A stretch of 64,000 bases of DNA from Carboxylicivirga longa (GCF_050589825.1 NZ_JBNGOZ010000011.1:62001-126000); one strand, 5' to 3'. Numbered from the stretch's first letter, positions 43,041 to 51,795 are shown. Made by a program: numbers and translations. Notes: generated by a model not told the origin, from the letters alone.

Positions 43041-43619
43041 ATGATGTTACGAAAGAAATATAGCGATAATGAACTTTTGGAAGCGGTTTACTCACGCGAT
43101 AGTAAACTGATTAAGTATATCATGCAACTGGTGTGGAGTCAGGTGCGCGAGCTTGTTACCTCCAATAGTGGCACCAATGATGATGCCATGCAAATTGTTC
43201 AGGAAGCCTTTGTGGCCATTTACTCAAAAAAGGAAAAACCAGTGCTGGTCAGTACTTTTAGTACCTATTTCGTGTCCATCTGCAAAAACTTATGGTATCA
43301 CGAGTTGCGCAGGCGTAAAGTACGGCCCGTCTATCAGACCTTGCACGATGAGATCCCTGATCTGGATAATGAGATAAAAGAAAAGGAATTGTTTGAACAA
43401 CGTCGTCAATTGTATCTGAAGTATTATAAAAAGATACAGAAGGTATGTCAGGATGTATTGCGTCTGATGGCCATGGGTTTTACCAACGAGCATATCACAA
43501 CGGAGCTGGCTTTTAGTTCGGTGGCTTATACCAGGAATAGAAAATCGATGTGTAATAAAAAATTGTTGGAGATGATTAAGGCTGATCCGCAATATAACGC
43601 CTTGAAGTATGGACTATAA
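43041..43619 (+). CDS. ECF-type RNA polymerase sigma factor
   Basis: A 192-residue protein. Sigma region 2 is SDNELLEAVYSRDSKLIKYI ... DDAMQIVQEAFVAIYSKKE with the melting segment FSTYFVSICKNLWYHELRRRK. Region 4 is VCQDVLRLMAMGFTNEHITTEL followed by SSVAYTRNRKSMCNKKLLEM. The start is ATG ATG at 43038/43041 region. Its last codons overlap the start of the next gene by 11 bases, so it is coupled to its probable anti-sigma partner. The rest of the locus (TPR, CHAT, peptide export) suggests it controls this system. Its promoter sequence is not obvious. Confidence 0.88.
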   Translation: MMLRKKYSDNELLEAVYSRDSKLIKYIMQLVWSQVRELVTSNSGTNDDAMQIVQEAFVAIYSKKEKPVLVSTFSTYFVSICKNLWYHELRRRKVRPVYQTLHDEIPDLDNEIKEKELFEQRRQLYLKYYKKIQKVCQDVLRLMAMGFTNEHITTELAFSSVAYTRNRKSMCNKKLLEMIKADPQYNALKYGL

Positions 43620-44346
43620 TAAAAAGATTCTATCCTTTTTTACCGGTGAGTTGGATGCAGCACATCGTGAGGAGTTAAAGCTTGAAATGGCGGATAATGC
43701 AAAACTTCAAGAGGACATGAAGCTTCAGCAGGAAGTGTTGTATGCCATTGCCAATCATCAGGACGACTATTCTGATTTCAAAAATCAATTGGCTGATTTG
43801 GGTAATGAGTTCATGGAAGAGCAAGAAGCTAAGTCACCATCTTTTAAAATTAACTATTGGCTGGCTGCTGCCTCGCTTATCGTAGTGCTGGGCTTGGGTA
43901 GTTACCTGGGGCTTTTGCGCGACTCATCATACAGTGGTGGCCAGGCTTTTAATGAGTACTACGAGGCCTATGGTACTGATATGATGGTAAGGGGCAATAC
44001 CTCAACGGGTGTTTTTACTAAAGCTTTTGAGCAGTATCGCTCTGGTGATATCGCCAATGCACTTGTGTCGTTTGATGATTTAAGGTTGGAGAATGAGGAA
44101 TTGGCCGGATTCTTCAGCGGGCTGTGCTACATTGAGATGGGCGATATGGAAAAGGCTCGTCAGGAGTTACGGTCTACACTCGACATCGCTATTTTTTACG
44201 AGGCACAAATACGATGGTATCTGGCACTTTGTTATTTGAAGCTGGAAGAATACGAAGAGGCTGAACTATTGTTAACTCAGATTGTGGCTGATGGGCATAC
44301 TTATTCTGTAGAAGCCAGGTCCATCCTTAGTAAGTTAAAGGTTTAA
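43609..44346 (+). CDS. Membrane protein with cytoplasmic head and periplasmic TPRs, probable anti-sigma factor
   Basis: 245 residues. The cytoplasmic head (1-80) has the layout of zinc-free Bacteroidota anti-sigma domains (KKILSFFTGELDAAHREELK). One transmembrane helix spans residues 82-103 (NYWLAAASLIVVLGLGSYLG). The periplasmic part has about three TPR-like repeats (AFEQYRSGDIANALVSFDDL, FFSGLCYIEMGDMEKARQEL, LALCYLKLEEYEEAELLLTQ). It overlaps the sigma gene by 11 bases and converges on the CHAT gene with a 2-base gap. The role is inferred from position and topology. TPRs on the outer side suggest protein-protein sensing. Confidence 0.75.
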   Translation: MDYNKKILSFFTGELDAAHREELKLEMADNAKLQEDMKLQQEVLYAIANHQDDYSDFKNQLADLGNEFMEEQEAKSPSFKINYWLAAASLIVVLGLGSYLGLLRDSSYSGGQAFNEYYEAYGTDMMVRGNTSTGVFTKAFEQYRSGDIANALVSFDDLRLENEELAGFFSGLCYIEMGDMEKARQELRSTLDIAIFYEAQIRWYLALCYLKLEEYEEAELLLTQIVADGHTYSVEARSILSKLKV

Positions 44347-44348
44347 TC

Positions 44349-47300
44349 CTATCGTCTGCGGATATAATAAAACACTAGCATGCCGCTTAAAAGTGCTAAT
44401 GCCAAAAGAGTAATTCGCTTGCCTTTTGGCATTTTTTGTTCGATGGCATTGGTATTGCCCGACAATACATAGCTGGCCCAGTAATAGGGATGTGAGCGTA
44501 TGCCATCGGCAGCTGCCAGGTAATTGAGTTTGCTTTCGCGCATAGCGCTATTCTTATTTAATCCATCTTTTAGTTTTGCATAAAAATGCTTGATAAGATT
44601 AGCTCCGCTTTGATCGTTTACCGGCCACAATGTCATTACTTGCGCCTCAACACCAGCAAAAGTAAAGGCGCGTGCAAGGCTGAGCAGTCCTTCTCCTTTA
44701 TGCTTATATCCGCTGCCTGAACTGCAGGAGCTAAGCACTGCCAGTGGTGATTTGATATTGTAGTTATAGAGCTCTCCGGCTTTAAAACCCCCACTTTGGC
44801 CCTTGTGCGATGAAAATATTAATTGTGAGTTAAATGGTTGAGCCTCGTTGTTAATAGAGTGCATGGCAAGATGCAATATGGCATCGCTTTGCATAGAGGC
44901 GATAAAGCGTGGGCGAGTAGCTTCTTCGCCCTCGAAAGCGATGACTGAGAAGCTGGATTCAATAGCCGATAACTCTTTCTGAGCACCGGGCAGTGAGGGC
45001 AATAGGCTATCGAGCTGACGCATTGTTTCCAAATTGATATTTTGCGGGTTGGTATGGCCTGAATAATGCGGGGCAAAGGCAATTACCTTTTGAAATATAC
45101 GAGCTTGAGAGCTTACGTTATTTAACAAGGCAGTATTGTAGGAGTAGCTAATGGCCTGTTGTTTGATTAGCCAGGGGTAATCTTTAAAGTTGGGTTTTTT
45201 GTGCGAGTAATCTTTAGTTAGTAGTGCTTCAAAAGCCAGGTATGATAACTCGGAATGCGGTACAATGATCAGTTCCTTATCGTTAATAAGTGACTGTACA
45301 TCCCCAAGCAGTCTTTTATAAAGCAGATGAGCAGCACCTGCAAATCGTTGCATTTTTTCGGAGGTTCCCTGACCTACAAATGGATTGGACAGTTCTTCTA
45401 TTACGCGTTGGAAGGATTGCTTGAAGGCAGCATCCTTGGGTATGATAGCGCAATGAAAAGTATCGGTATTGATGGTAAAGCGGAATATTTCCGTTTCTGT
45501 TTCATAGTAATCAATAATGCACTGATTGGCTTGCAAGCGTTGTTGTGTTTCAGCAATACTTAAGTAGGGACGTTGTGCCTTTTCTTGTTCGTACAGCGGA
45601 AAATCTATTTTAATGAGCATATTGATGCTGTCAATATTGGACATGCAGCGGTCCATTTGTTTATTTAGCTGAGCCAAAAGGGTACTGTCGGAGGAATGCG
45701 TAAACAAGGCATCGTTATAGCGCATCAGGTAGCGGTCGTATTGTTCTTTGTTTTTGTTTAAGGCATTGATCATATCAATGGGGACACCTGAGTTAAGTTT
45801 ATACTGCTTATCTGCTACACCCTGTAGCAGTGCATACGACTTTCCCTTTTGTATGAAGTTAAATGCCTGATGCAGATATTGCTGATCATTGGTGGCCTTA
45901 TGCAACGCCATCGCAATGGAAGCGCTATTCCGCGTAAAATCATCATATAGCTTACCGGTCACAAGGCGGTCACGATCATAGTATTGCTTGCTCCTTAAAC
46001 GTTCAAGTCCGCGACCGGCCGCTTCAATATAGGTCATAGCTTCTTTCAGGTGCGTAAGTTCATTGCTTGCACGATACTGCCTGTTAAGACCATGCGCCAG
46101 CTCTATGTTTACCTTGCGGTAGAGCATGGCAAAACGACTATCCTGAATGGAGGAGGCAGGGTCTTGCAGATGGGGGTATTTAGTCAGCATCTCATCGATA
46201 ACCTGTGTAAGTAAACGGTAACTTTGGTGGTACTTATCAAGTCGATTGAAGCAAAGGGCTTTTTCATACTTGTTGTCCCAAAACAGATAGTGGGTGTAAT
46301 TTTTATTTTCAGAAAGTATCTGCCCCACGTTATTTAGGTGAAAGAGGCATTGGTTGTATTGACCCAGTTCATAATAGGCAAGGGCTAGTATATTCTCAAA
46401 ATTTTTACTCAGGGGGAGTTTAAGCTGGTGGTAATACACTTGCTGAGCCGAATCAATATAAGCATAGGCTGTTTCGTCCTCATAAAGCTTGGCCAGGTAC
46501 TCGGCCGTTGATAAATAAGCGTCAGCAAGGTTTCTAAGATTACCTTGCTTGCTCTCGGCCACTTCCTTAAGTAGGTAGTATTTCATTTTATCATACTGCT
46601 GTAAGTCAAAATAGGTAGTGGCCAGTAGCATATGGGCCGAGCTGCGCGTGGGTTTTGAATAGTTGTTTAAAGATGTGATGGATAATGTGCGGGTAGCGTA
46701 CAGAATGCAGTTTGTGTAATTATTCTGTCGTTTATAGTGGTTGGCCAGGGAGATTAAAAAATTAGCGTACTCCTCTTTGAATTGCAGCTCATGGTTTTCG
46801 TAGAATTTGGTGAGTGCTATAATTTCATGCTTAGCTTTGTCCTGCAAGCCCATACGCAGCAGTAAATCAATGTAGTTCTGGTAGAGAGCATGATTGTAAT
46901 TGTTGATGTGCTGATTGAAAGGCTGAATCAGAGCCTCCTGCAATACACGATAGGCCTTTTCATATTGACGGTATTTGCCGTACAGGGTGGCCGTATAAAC
47001 TTCTACCGACACATTGTAACTCTCGTAGTTTTGGTTGTTGAGTAAATTTTTTTTCTCCAGTTCGAATGATTTAGCAAGATAATTAAGGCGCTGGGCATGC
47101 TGCTCCTCTTGTCCATAAATAATTGATAGGTTATGGTATATTTTGGCACGAACAGAGTCTACCAGGAAGCCATTGTTTGGATGTATTAGCAATTGGTTCA
47201 GCAGCACTTTAGCCTGTTGGGTGCGGTTGCAGGTTAATGCCATTATGCCTTGATATAGTTTTATGTAGTCGGCTAATAAAGGGTCGTCAGCCGGAGCATT

Positions 47301-47573
47301 TAGTGTTGTGATAAACGCATAGGCCTTATCTAGTTGCCGGGCATATAAAAACGAGCGAATGGTTTTATACAGTAGCCGAAAACGCTCGTCATCTTGTGGG
47401 CGAATGCTATCGTAGCGTAAAATTTCGGCTCCTTTCTTTGCTGCAAGTGAATAATTCCCTGCCGAATAATGCTTCGTAAAATATAATATGTTGGTACTTG
47501 TTTCCTGGGAATGACTTTTATTTGAGGGTGCTAAAAGGCACATTATTAGTATGATAGTCTTAAGACTTTTCAT
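44349..47573 (-). CDS. Exported TPR-CHAT protein (caspase-like protease), C-terminally membrane-anchored
   Basis: 1074 residues from ATG 47573. A signal peptide (MKSLKTIILIMCLLAPSNKSHSQ) is followed by a long array of TPR-like helical repeats (residues about 30-560), a coiled region, and a C-terminal CHAT domain. The caspase-type dyad is His905 in LHLAMHSINN and Cys950 in LSSCSSGSGY. A final helix (ITLLALALLSGMLVFYY) and RRR give a C-in anchor, so the protease faces the periplasm. Unlike separase-like CHAT proteases of phage defence, this one is exported. It is divergent from the leader peptide gene (84 bp) and convergent with the sigma/anti-sigma pair. Proteolytic activity is inferred. Confidence 0.88.
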   Translation of the reverse strand: MKSLKTIILIMCLLAPSNKSHSQETSTNILYFTKHYSAGNYSLAAKKGAEILRYDSIRPQDDERFRLLYKTIRSFLYARQLDKAYAFITTLNAPADDPLLADYIKLYQGIMALTCNRTQQAKVLLNQLLIHPNNGFLVDSVRAKIYHNLSIIYGQEEQHAQRLNYLAKSFELEKKNLLNNQNYESYNVSVEVYTATLYGKYRQYEKAYRVLQEALIQPFNQHINNYNHALYQNYIDLLLRMGLQDKAKHEIIALTKFYENHELQFKEEYANFLISLANHYKRQNNYTNCILYATRTLSITSLNNYSKPTRSSAHMLLATTYFDLQQYDKMKYYLLKEVAESKQGNLRNLADAYLSTAEYLAKLYEDETAYAYIDSAQQVYYHQLKLPLSKNFENILALAYYELGQYNQCLFHLNNVGQILSENKNYTHYLFWDNKYEKALCFNRLDKYHQSYRLLTQVIDEMLTKYPHLQDPASSIQDSRFAMLYRKVNIELAHGLNRQYRASNELTHLKEAMTYIEAAGRGLERLRSKQYYDRDRLVTGKLYDDFTRNSASIAMALHKATNDQQYLHQAFNFIQKGKSYALLQGVADKQYKLNSGVPIDMINALNKNKEQYDRYLMRYNDALFTHSSDSTLLAQLNKQMDRCMSNIDSINMLIKIDFPLYEQEKAQRPYLSIAETQQRLQANQCIIDYYETETEIFRFTINTDTFHCAIIPKDAAFKQSFQRVIEELSNPFVGQGTSEKMQRFAGAAHLLYKRLLGDVQSLINDKELIIVPHSELSYLAFEALLTKDYSHKKPNFKDYPWLIKQQAISYSYNTALLNNVSSQARIFQKVIAFAPHYSGHTNPQNINLETMRQLDSLLPSLPGAQKELSAIESSFSVIAFEGEEATRPRFIASMQSDAILHLAMHSINNEAQPFNSQLIFSSHKGQSGGFKAGELYNYNIKSPLAVLSSCSSGSGYKHKGEGLLSLARAFTFAGVEAQVMTLWPVNDQSGANLIKHFYAKLKDGLNKNSAMRESKLNYLAAADGIRSHPYYWASYVLSGNTNAIEQKMPKGKRITLLALALLSGMLVFYYIRRR

Positions 47574-47657
47574 TTCTTCAAAAAAAAGTTTCAAAAATGG
47601 TGTTACGATTTACGATTTCTGCAATTAACCTATAGAAACCATTAACAAATCAAGATT
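47574..47657. promoter_or_regulatory. Divergent promoter region between CHAT gene and leader peptide
   Basis: Only 84 bp separate the two start codons. On the minus strand CATTTTTG (47592-47599) is one mismatch from TAnnTTTG, and TTG (47622-47624) lies 22 bases upstream of it, good -7/-33 spacing for the CHAT gene. A tandem 7-bp repeat, TACGATTTACGATT (47604-47617), lies inside that spacer and could be an operator. Confidence 0.5.
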
Positions 47658-47801
47658 ATGAGATCATCAGTTAACCCAAAGAAACAAGAGCAATATAAAA
47701 AGTTTATGGCAAAAGACGCTGCTTTTTTAAAAAAGGTTGTTGGCGGAGAAGGCACCGGAGCCAATCCTAAGCGTCCTGAGGACATAAAAATTAAAATATA
47801 A
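47658..47801 (+). CDS. Double-glycine leader peptide (47 aa), probable substrate of the C39 exporter
   Basis: The peptide starts MRSSVNPKKQEQYKKF and continues MAKDAAFLKKVVGG, then a 17-residue core EGTGANPKRPEDIKIKI. Gly29-Gly30 followed by Glu fits the cleavage site of C39 peptidases. Hydrophobic residues sit at -4 (Val), -7 (Leu), -8 (Phe) and -15 (Phe) from the cut, as in other leaders. The core has no Cys and one Thr, so lanthipeptide rings are unlikely, and no modification enzyme is nearby. Downstream lie HTH, HlyD and C39-ABC genes in the same direction. The core could be a signal, a small bacteriocin or a regulator of the CHAT protease. It resembles no peptide I know. Confidence 0.75.
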   Translation: MRSSVNPKKQEQYKKFMAKDAAFLKKVVGGEGTGANPKRPEDIKIKI

Positions 47802-47891
47802 GTAATTCCTAAGTAGGTGTTAGGCGGCTTTGGACGAGTGCGCTGAGCGAAAAAGAGATTAGATATATTTAAGATTATCCCGATTAGAAGA

Positions 47892-47907
47892 AGTCTGAAT
47901 GCAGACT
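47892..47907 (+). other. Small hairpin in the leader of the HTH gene
   Basis: AGTCTG-AATG-CAGACT: a perfect 6-bp stem with a 4-base loop, just upstream of the larger hairpin. Confidence 0.4.
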
Positions 47908-47910
47908 CAC

Positions 47911-48000
47911 TGTAGGTGAAAAGAAGGTAGAGCGGTTCCCCCTGTAGATTCCCAAATTTTTACATTCCCCATAAACACCGTTCTCCTTCTTTACCTTACA
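47911..48000 (+). promoter_or_regulatory. Long hairpin between peptide and HTH genes, possible attenuator
   Basis: AAAGAAGGTAGAGCGGT (47920-47936) pairs with ACCGTTCTCCTTCTTTA (47977-47993), with one bulge and a mismatch; TGTA...TACA flanks extend it. The 40-base loop is T-rich. There is no T-tract after it, so it is not a plain terminator. It could stabilise the peptide mRNA or regulate the exporter genes relative to the peptide. Confidence 0.5.
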
Positions 48001-48048
48001 TTGAGCTGGTTAATAGGAAATAAGTTGCCCCAGTACGAAGTTCACAAA

Positions 48049-48285
48049 ATGATTGCACTGATTGATGTTGAAATCAGAGGCAGGAAAACCGGCTCTCCTA
48101 ACGTCCTTGCCGGGCGTTTGTGTATGTCGGTGCGTATGCTTTTCTTTTATATAGATACCATGAAGGCGCTGGGAGCTAGCATACGTTTTTCGAAGGAGAA
48201 TAACACCTTTGAATATGAGCAGTCTGGATATTTTAAAGACGGCATTCAGTGGGTGCTTTGCAAGGCCGAAACCGGAACGGAATGA
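48049..48285 (+). CDS. Small helix-turn-helix protein
   Basis: 78 residues from ATG 48049; TTG at 48025 or 48001 would add 8 or 16 residues and complete the first helix, so the start is uncertain. The segment KTGSPNVLAGRLCMSVRMLF and then YIDTMKALGASIRFSKENNTFEY match the short DeoR/YafY-like HTH proteins that are common in Bacteroidota beside double-glycine peptide loci, as I remember them. It has no sensor domain. It sits between the leader peptide and the exporter genes and is the likely local regulator. Confidence 0.75.
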   Translation: MIALIDVEIRGRKTGSPNVLAGRLCMSVRMLFFYIDTMKALGASIRFSKENNTFEYEQSGYFKDGIQWVLCKAETGTE

Positions 48286-48367
48286 TAGTTAGCAGGGCAA
48301 TGTTAAGTTAGCTGTGTTGTTGCCAGCATTAAAAACACTACTTTTAGGCTGATAGCTAAGAAAAAAT

Positions 48368-49546
48368 ATGCCTGAAAAAATCTCCACAGAGGAACATCCT
48401 TACCGAAATAAATATCACAACTATACGCATATGCATTATCGGGGGCACAGTTTGTACTGGCTCTTGCTAATCATCGTTTTCGCAGTTTTAGGATCCCTGC
48501 CCTTTATCAAGGTGGATGTGTCGGTGCAAAGCCGCGGACAAATTAATGCTGTGCATAAAACAGTGGCACTAACGGCTCCACTAACAGCAAGAGTGAAGAG
48601 TATCTCCATGCATGAAAATTTAAGGGTAAAAAGGGGCGATACACTTGTGGTAATGGATCATAGCGGCATCTCAGGTGAGATGAACGCTATTAGGCAGCAA
48701 CTGACTCTTCATCAGTCGTATATCGCAGACCTTAAGGCTTTGCGCCAAAGCAAAGAAGCTAAGCTGCAAACTCAGCTGTATAAAAGGGCATATGCCGATT
48801 ATAGGCGCAGTATTGAAAAGCATGGGCGCAGAATCCAGAAGCTGAAGAATGATTTTAAGCGTACACAGTCTCTGTACAACGACGGGGTAGTGCCCTCGTT
48901 GGAGCTGGAAGATGGAAAATTTAAGTTGGACGAAGCCCGCAATGAATTGGCTACTTATAAAACAGCCATGATGGCAGGTTGGGAGGGCGACCATCGGAAT
49001 TATCTTTTATCAGTTCATGAGTTGAGGGGACGCATTGAACAGCTAAATCAGCAGCAACAGCAATATGTTTTAAGGGCACCCTTTGATGGTAGTGTGATTG
49101 ATTTTAAAGGTATTGCCATCGGACATTTTTTAAATGAACAACAACATATAGCTTACCTATCGCCACACGAAGACCTAATCGCAGAGTGTTATCTGTCGCC
49201 GGGCGATATCGGTTTTATCCACGAGGGGATGCCGGTGAAACTACAGATAGACACTTATGATTATAATCAATGGGGGCTTATGGATGCCCGTGTTTTTGAG
49301 GTGGCTGATGATGTAACCATGAGGGAAGGACGTTATGCTTACCTGATTCGTTGCCGCCTTAGTAAGAATTACCTGAAATTGAAGCAAGGTCGTAAGGGGC
49401 CAATGAAAAAGGGGATGAGTTGCACGGCACGTTTTATAATTACGCGCCGCAGCTTATTTCAGCTATTGTTCGATAGTATTGACGATTGGATCAACCCCAA
49501 AATAATGAACGAAACCAATTTTATCTCTCAAGCACCCAAACAATGA
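48368..49546 (+). CDS. HlyD-family membrane fusion protein of the peptide exporter
   Basis: 392 residues. A single transmembrane helix (YWLLLIIVFAVLGSLPFI, residues about 30-47) is followed by a lipoyl-like half (VQSRGQINAVHKTVALTAPL ... VKRGDTLVVMD), a coiled-coil hairpin (residues about 95-220) rich in Gln and Lys, the second lipoyl half (QYVLRAPFDGSVIDFKGIA) and a beta-barrel domain. It joins the ABC exporter to the outer membrane. The stop codon overlaps the ABC gene start (ATGA). No TolC-like gene is in the locus, so an outside partner is needed. Confidence 0.9.
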   Translation: MPEKISTEEHPYRNKYHNYTHMHYRGHSLYWLLLIIVFAVLGSLPFIKVDVSVQSRGQINAVHKTVALTAPLTARVKSISMHENLRVKRGDTLVVMDHSGISGEMNAIRQQLTLHQSYIADLKALRQSKEAKLQTQLYKRAYADYRRSIEKHGRRIQKLKNDFKRTQSLYNDGVVPSLELEDGKFKLDEARNELATYKTAMMAGWEGDHRNYLLSVHELRGRIEQLNQQQQQYVLRAPFDGSVIDFKGIAIGHFLNEQQHIAYLSPHEDLIAECYLSPGDIGFIHEGMPVKLQIDTYDYNQWGLMDARVFEVADDVTMREGRYAYLIRCRLSKNYLKLKQGRKGPMKKGMSCTARFIITRRSLFQLLFDSIDDWINPKIMNETNFISQAPKQ

Positions 49547-51714
49547 CCCTTAACGTTCAGCAATTTGATGCCACTGACTGTGGAGCTGCCTGTCTGGCTT
49601 CCGTCGCACGATACTATAAATTATATCTGCCTTTGTGGACCATCCGACGCAAGGCGGGTACCAATCGTGGGGGCACCAGCGCTTATGGCCTTATCCGGGC
49701 AGCCGAGCAGCTGGGTTTTGACGCTAAGGGGATAGTGATCGAAGCGCACGAATTAAATGATTTACCTACACCGGCCATTGCTCACCTGAAGATGCCTGGG
49801 GGTACGCATCATTTTGTGGTTATTTATAGGGTGGGTAAGAAAATGATAAAAATTATGGATCCGGCAACGGGGCGTATGGAAAGACTGACCCAGCAAGCAT
49901 TCCTGGAACGGTGGACAGGGGTGGCAGTGTTACTCATTCCTGCGGCACAGTTTCAAAAGGGTGATAAAACCGTGTCCAATATAGGTCGTTTCGCTCGTCT
50001 TATCGGGCCGCACCGATCCGTATTTGTACAGGCGGGTTTTGGTGCTTTGGCTTTTTCATTGCTAGGTTTGTCTACAGCTTTTTACATTCAAAAACTGACC
50101 GATTTTGTGTTGGTGGGGCATAATCATAACTTACTTCACCTCATGGGTGTTATCATGATTTTAGTATTTATCACTCAGCTTCTTATTGGCATATTACAAT
50201 CATGGTTTGTGCTGCGCGTGAGCCAAAATATCGATACCTCGCTTATCTCGGGTTATTTTAGGCATTTGATACGCTTGCCACAAAAGTTTTATGACAGTAT
50301 GCGAATTGGTGAGCTGATAGCGCGTATTAACGATGCTGTTAAAATACGCAATTTTATCAATCAGGTGGCGGTAGAAGCTGTTGTTGATGCCCTTATTGTG
50401 CTAGTGGCCTTTGTGGTTATGTTCTTTTTCAGCTGGCGCCTGGCACTACTGGCTTACAGCGTTGTACCGCTTTACGTATTGTTGTTTTTTATTACCAATG
50501 CTTTTAACCGGCGGCTGGAGCGTGCCCGCATGGAGGAGACCGCCGAGCTGGAGATACAGCTTGTGGAGTCATTGAGGTCGGTTAAGACCATTAAGCAGAT
50601 GGGTGCCGAGGGTCATTTTGCCGACGCTGTGGATCATCGTTTGATGCGTCTGCTTCATAAAGTATACCAGTCGGGTAAGATGGATATTTTTTCTGTTTCG
50701 GGCATGCAGTTGATTAATCGCTGCATTACGCTTGCAATTTTATGGTTGGGTGCCGGCCTTGTAATACAAACCGAACTAACAGCTGGCGAGCTCATGTCGT
50801 TTTTCGCTATAACGGCATTCTTCACAGGGCCAGTGGCACGCCTAACGGCTATTAATAAGAGTGTTCATGGAGCCCTCATTGCCATGGATCGACTTTTTGA
50901 GTTGCTGGAATTGGAGGCGGAGAGAGGCTCAGAGGATGGATTGCCCTTTACCCATGAGGATGTTGGGGAAATACAATTTTCAGGAGTGGATTTTTCTTAT
51001 TCCCTGGAGCAGACTTTATTTTGTAATTTCTACGCTACCATAAAGCCCGGTGTCGTTACTGTATTGCTGGGTGATAGTGGCTCGGGTAAGTCCACACTGG
51101 CAGCACTTATACAGGGGCTTTATCCGTTGGATGGCGGACGCATTACCATTGGCGACTATGATGTAAGTCAGCTGTGCCTGGGTGATTTACGCCGTGTTGT
51201 GGGTATTGTGCCCCAGCAGATTGAACTTTTTGCCGGTAATGTTATTGATAATATTGCCCTGGGAGATGGTCAGCCCGATGTGCGCCGCATCAACGATATT
51301 ATTAAAGCACTAAGGTTGAGTGAGTGCATTGAACATTTACCTGAAGGACTCTATACCTGGTTAGGCGAGAATGCAGTACAGCTATCGGGTGGCCAACGTC
51401 AGCGACTGGCCATAGCCCGTCTGTTGTATCTGAACCCGCAGGTGTATATCTTCGACGAGGCCACCTCGTATTTAGATGATCGCTCCGAGGCCGTGGTTAA
51501 GAAAGTAATAGAACAGCTCAAGGCCGATGGCAAAACCATAATAATGGTGGCACATCGCATGAGTGTTATGGATTTGGCTGATGAGGTTATGGTTTTTGAT
51601 CGGGGTAAGATTCTACAGGCGGGTAAGGTGGAAGTCCTCAAGACCGATCGGCAAGGGCGATTCTATGAGATGTGGAAACATCACCATGGAGGGATGACTT
51701 TATCCGGAAAATAG
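49543..51714 (+). CDS. Peptidase-containing ABC transporter (C39 domain, bacteriocin-type exporter)
   Basis: 723 residues. The N-terminal C39 domain has Gln7, the catalytic Cys13 in FDATDCGAACLASVARYY, His90 in GGTHHFVVIYRV and Asp106 in IMDPATG, so it should cleave after double glycine and not be one of the inactive versions. Six transmembrane helices (about 165-430) are followed by the nucleotide-binding domain: Walker A LLGDSGSGKST, signature VQLSGGQRQRLAIARLL, Walker B VYIFDEATSYLDD and H-loop VAHR. The ATG overlaps the HlyD stop by 4 bases. It is the maturation and export engine for the 47-aa leader peptide. Confidence 0.93.
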   Translation: MTLNVQQFDATDCGAACLASVARYYKLYLPLWTIRRKAGTNRGGTSAYGLIRAAEQLGFDAKGIVIEAHELNDLPTPAIAHLKMPGGTHHFVVIYRVGKKMIKIMDPATGRMERLTQQAFLERWTGVAVLLIPAAQFQKGDKTVSNIGRFARLIGPHRSVFVQAGFGALAFSLLGLSTAFYIQKLTDFVLVGHNHNLLHLMGVIMILVFITQLLIGILQSWFVLRVSQNIDTSLISGYFRHLIRLPQKFYDSMRIGELIARINDAVKIRNFINQVAVEAVVDALIVLVAFVVMFFFSWRLALLAYSVVPLYVLLFFITNAFNRRLERARMEETAELEIQLVESLRSVKTIKQMGAEGHFADAVDHRLMRLLHKVYQSGKMDIFSVSGMQLINRCITLAILWLGAGLVIQTELTAGELMSFFAITAFFTGPVARLTAINKSVHGALIAMDRLFELLELEAERGSEDGLPFTHEDVGEIQFSGVDFSYSLEQTLFCNFYATIKPGVVTVLLGDSGSGKSTLAALIQGLYPLDGGRITIGDYDVSQLCLGDLRRVVGIVPQQIELFAGNVIDNIALGDGQPDVRRINDIIKALRLSECIEHLPEGLYTWLGENAVQLSGGQRQRLAIARLLYLNPQVYIFDEATSYLDDRSEAVVKKVIEQLKADGKTIIMVAHRMSVMDLADEVMVFDRGKILQAGKVEVLKTDRQGRFYEMWKHHHGGMTLSGK

Positions 51715-51795
51715 TTTGGCAGATATTAATGATTACCCTTGGCCTGCCAGCAGCTTAAAATGATGGCATGGGCAGTTTTCAATATCAATTTTAGC

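Noticed and set aside
47658..47801. Leader peptide as a lanthipeptide or sactipeptide precursor
   Set aside because: The core has no Cys or Ser and one Thr, and there is no modification enzyme within the locus.
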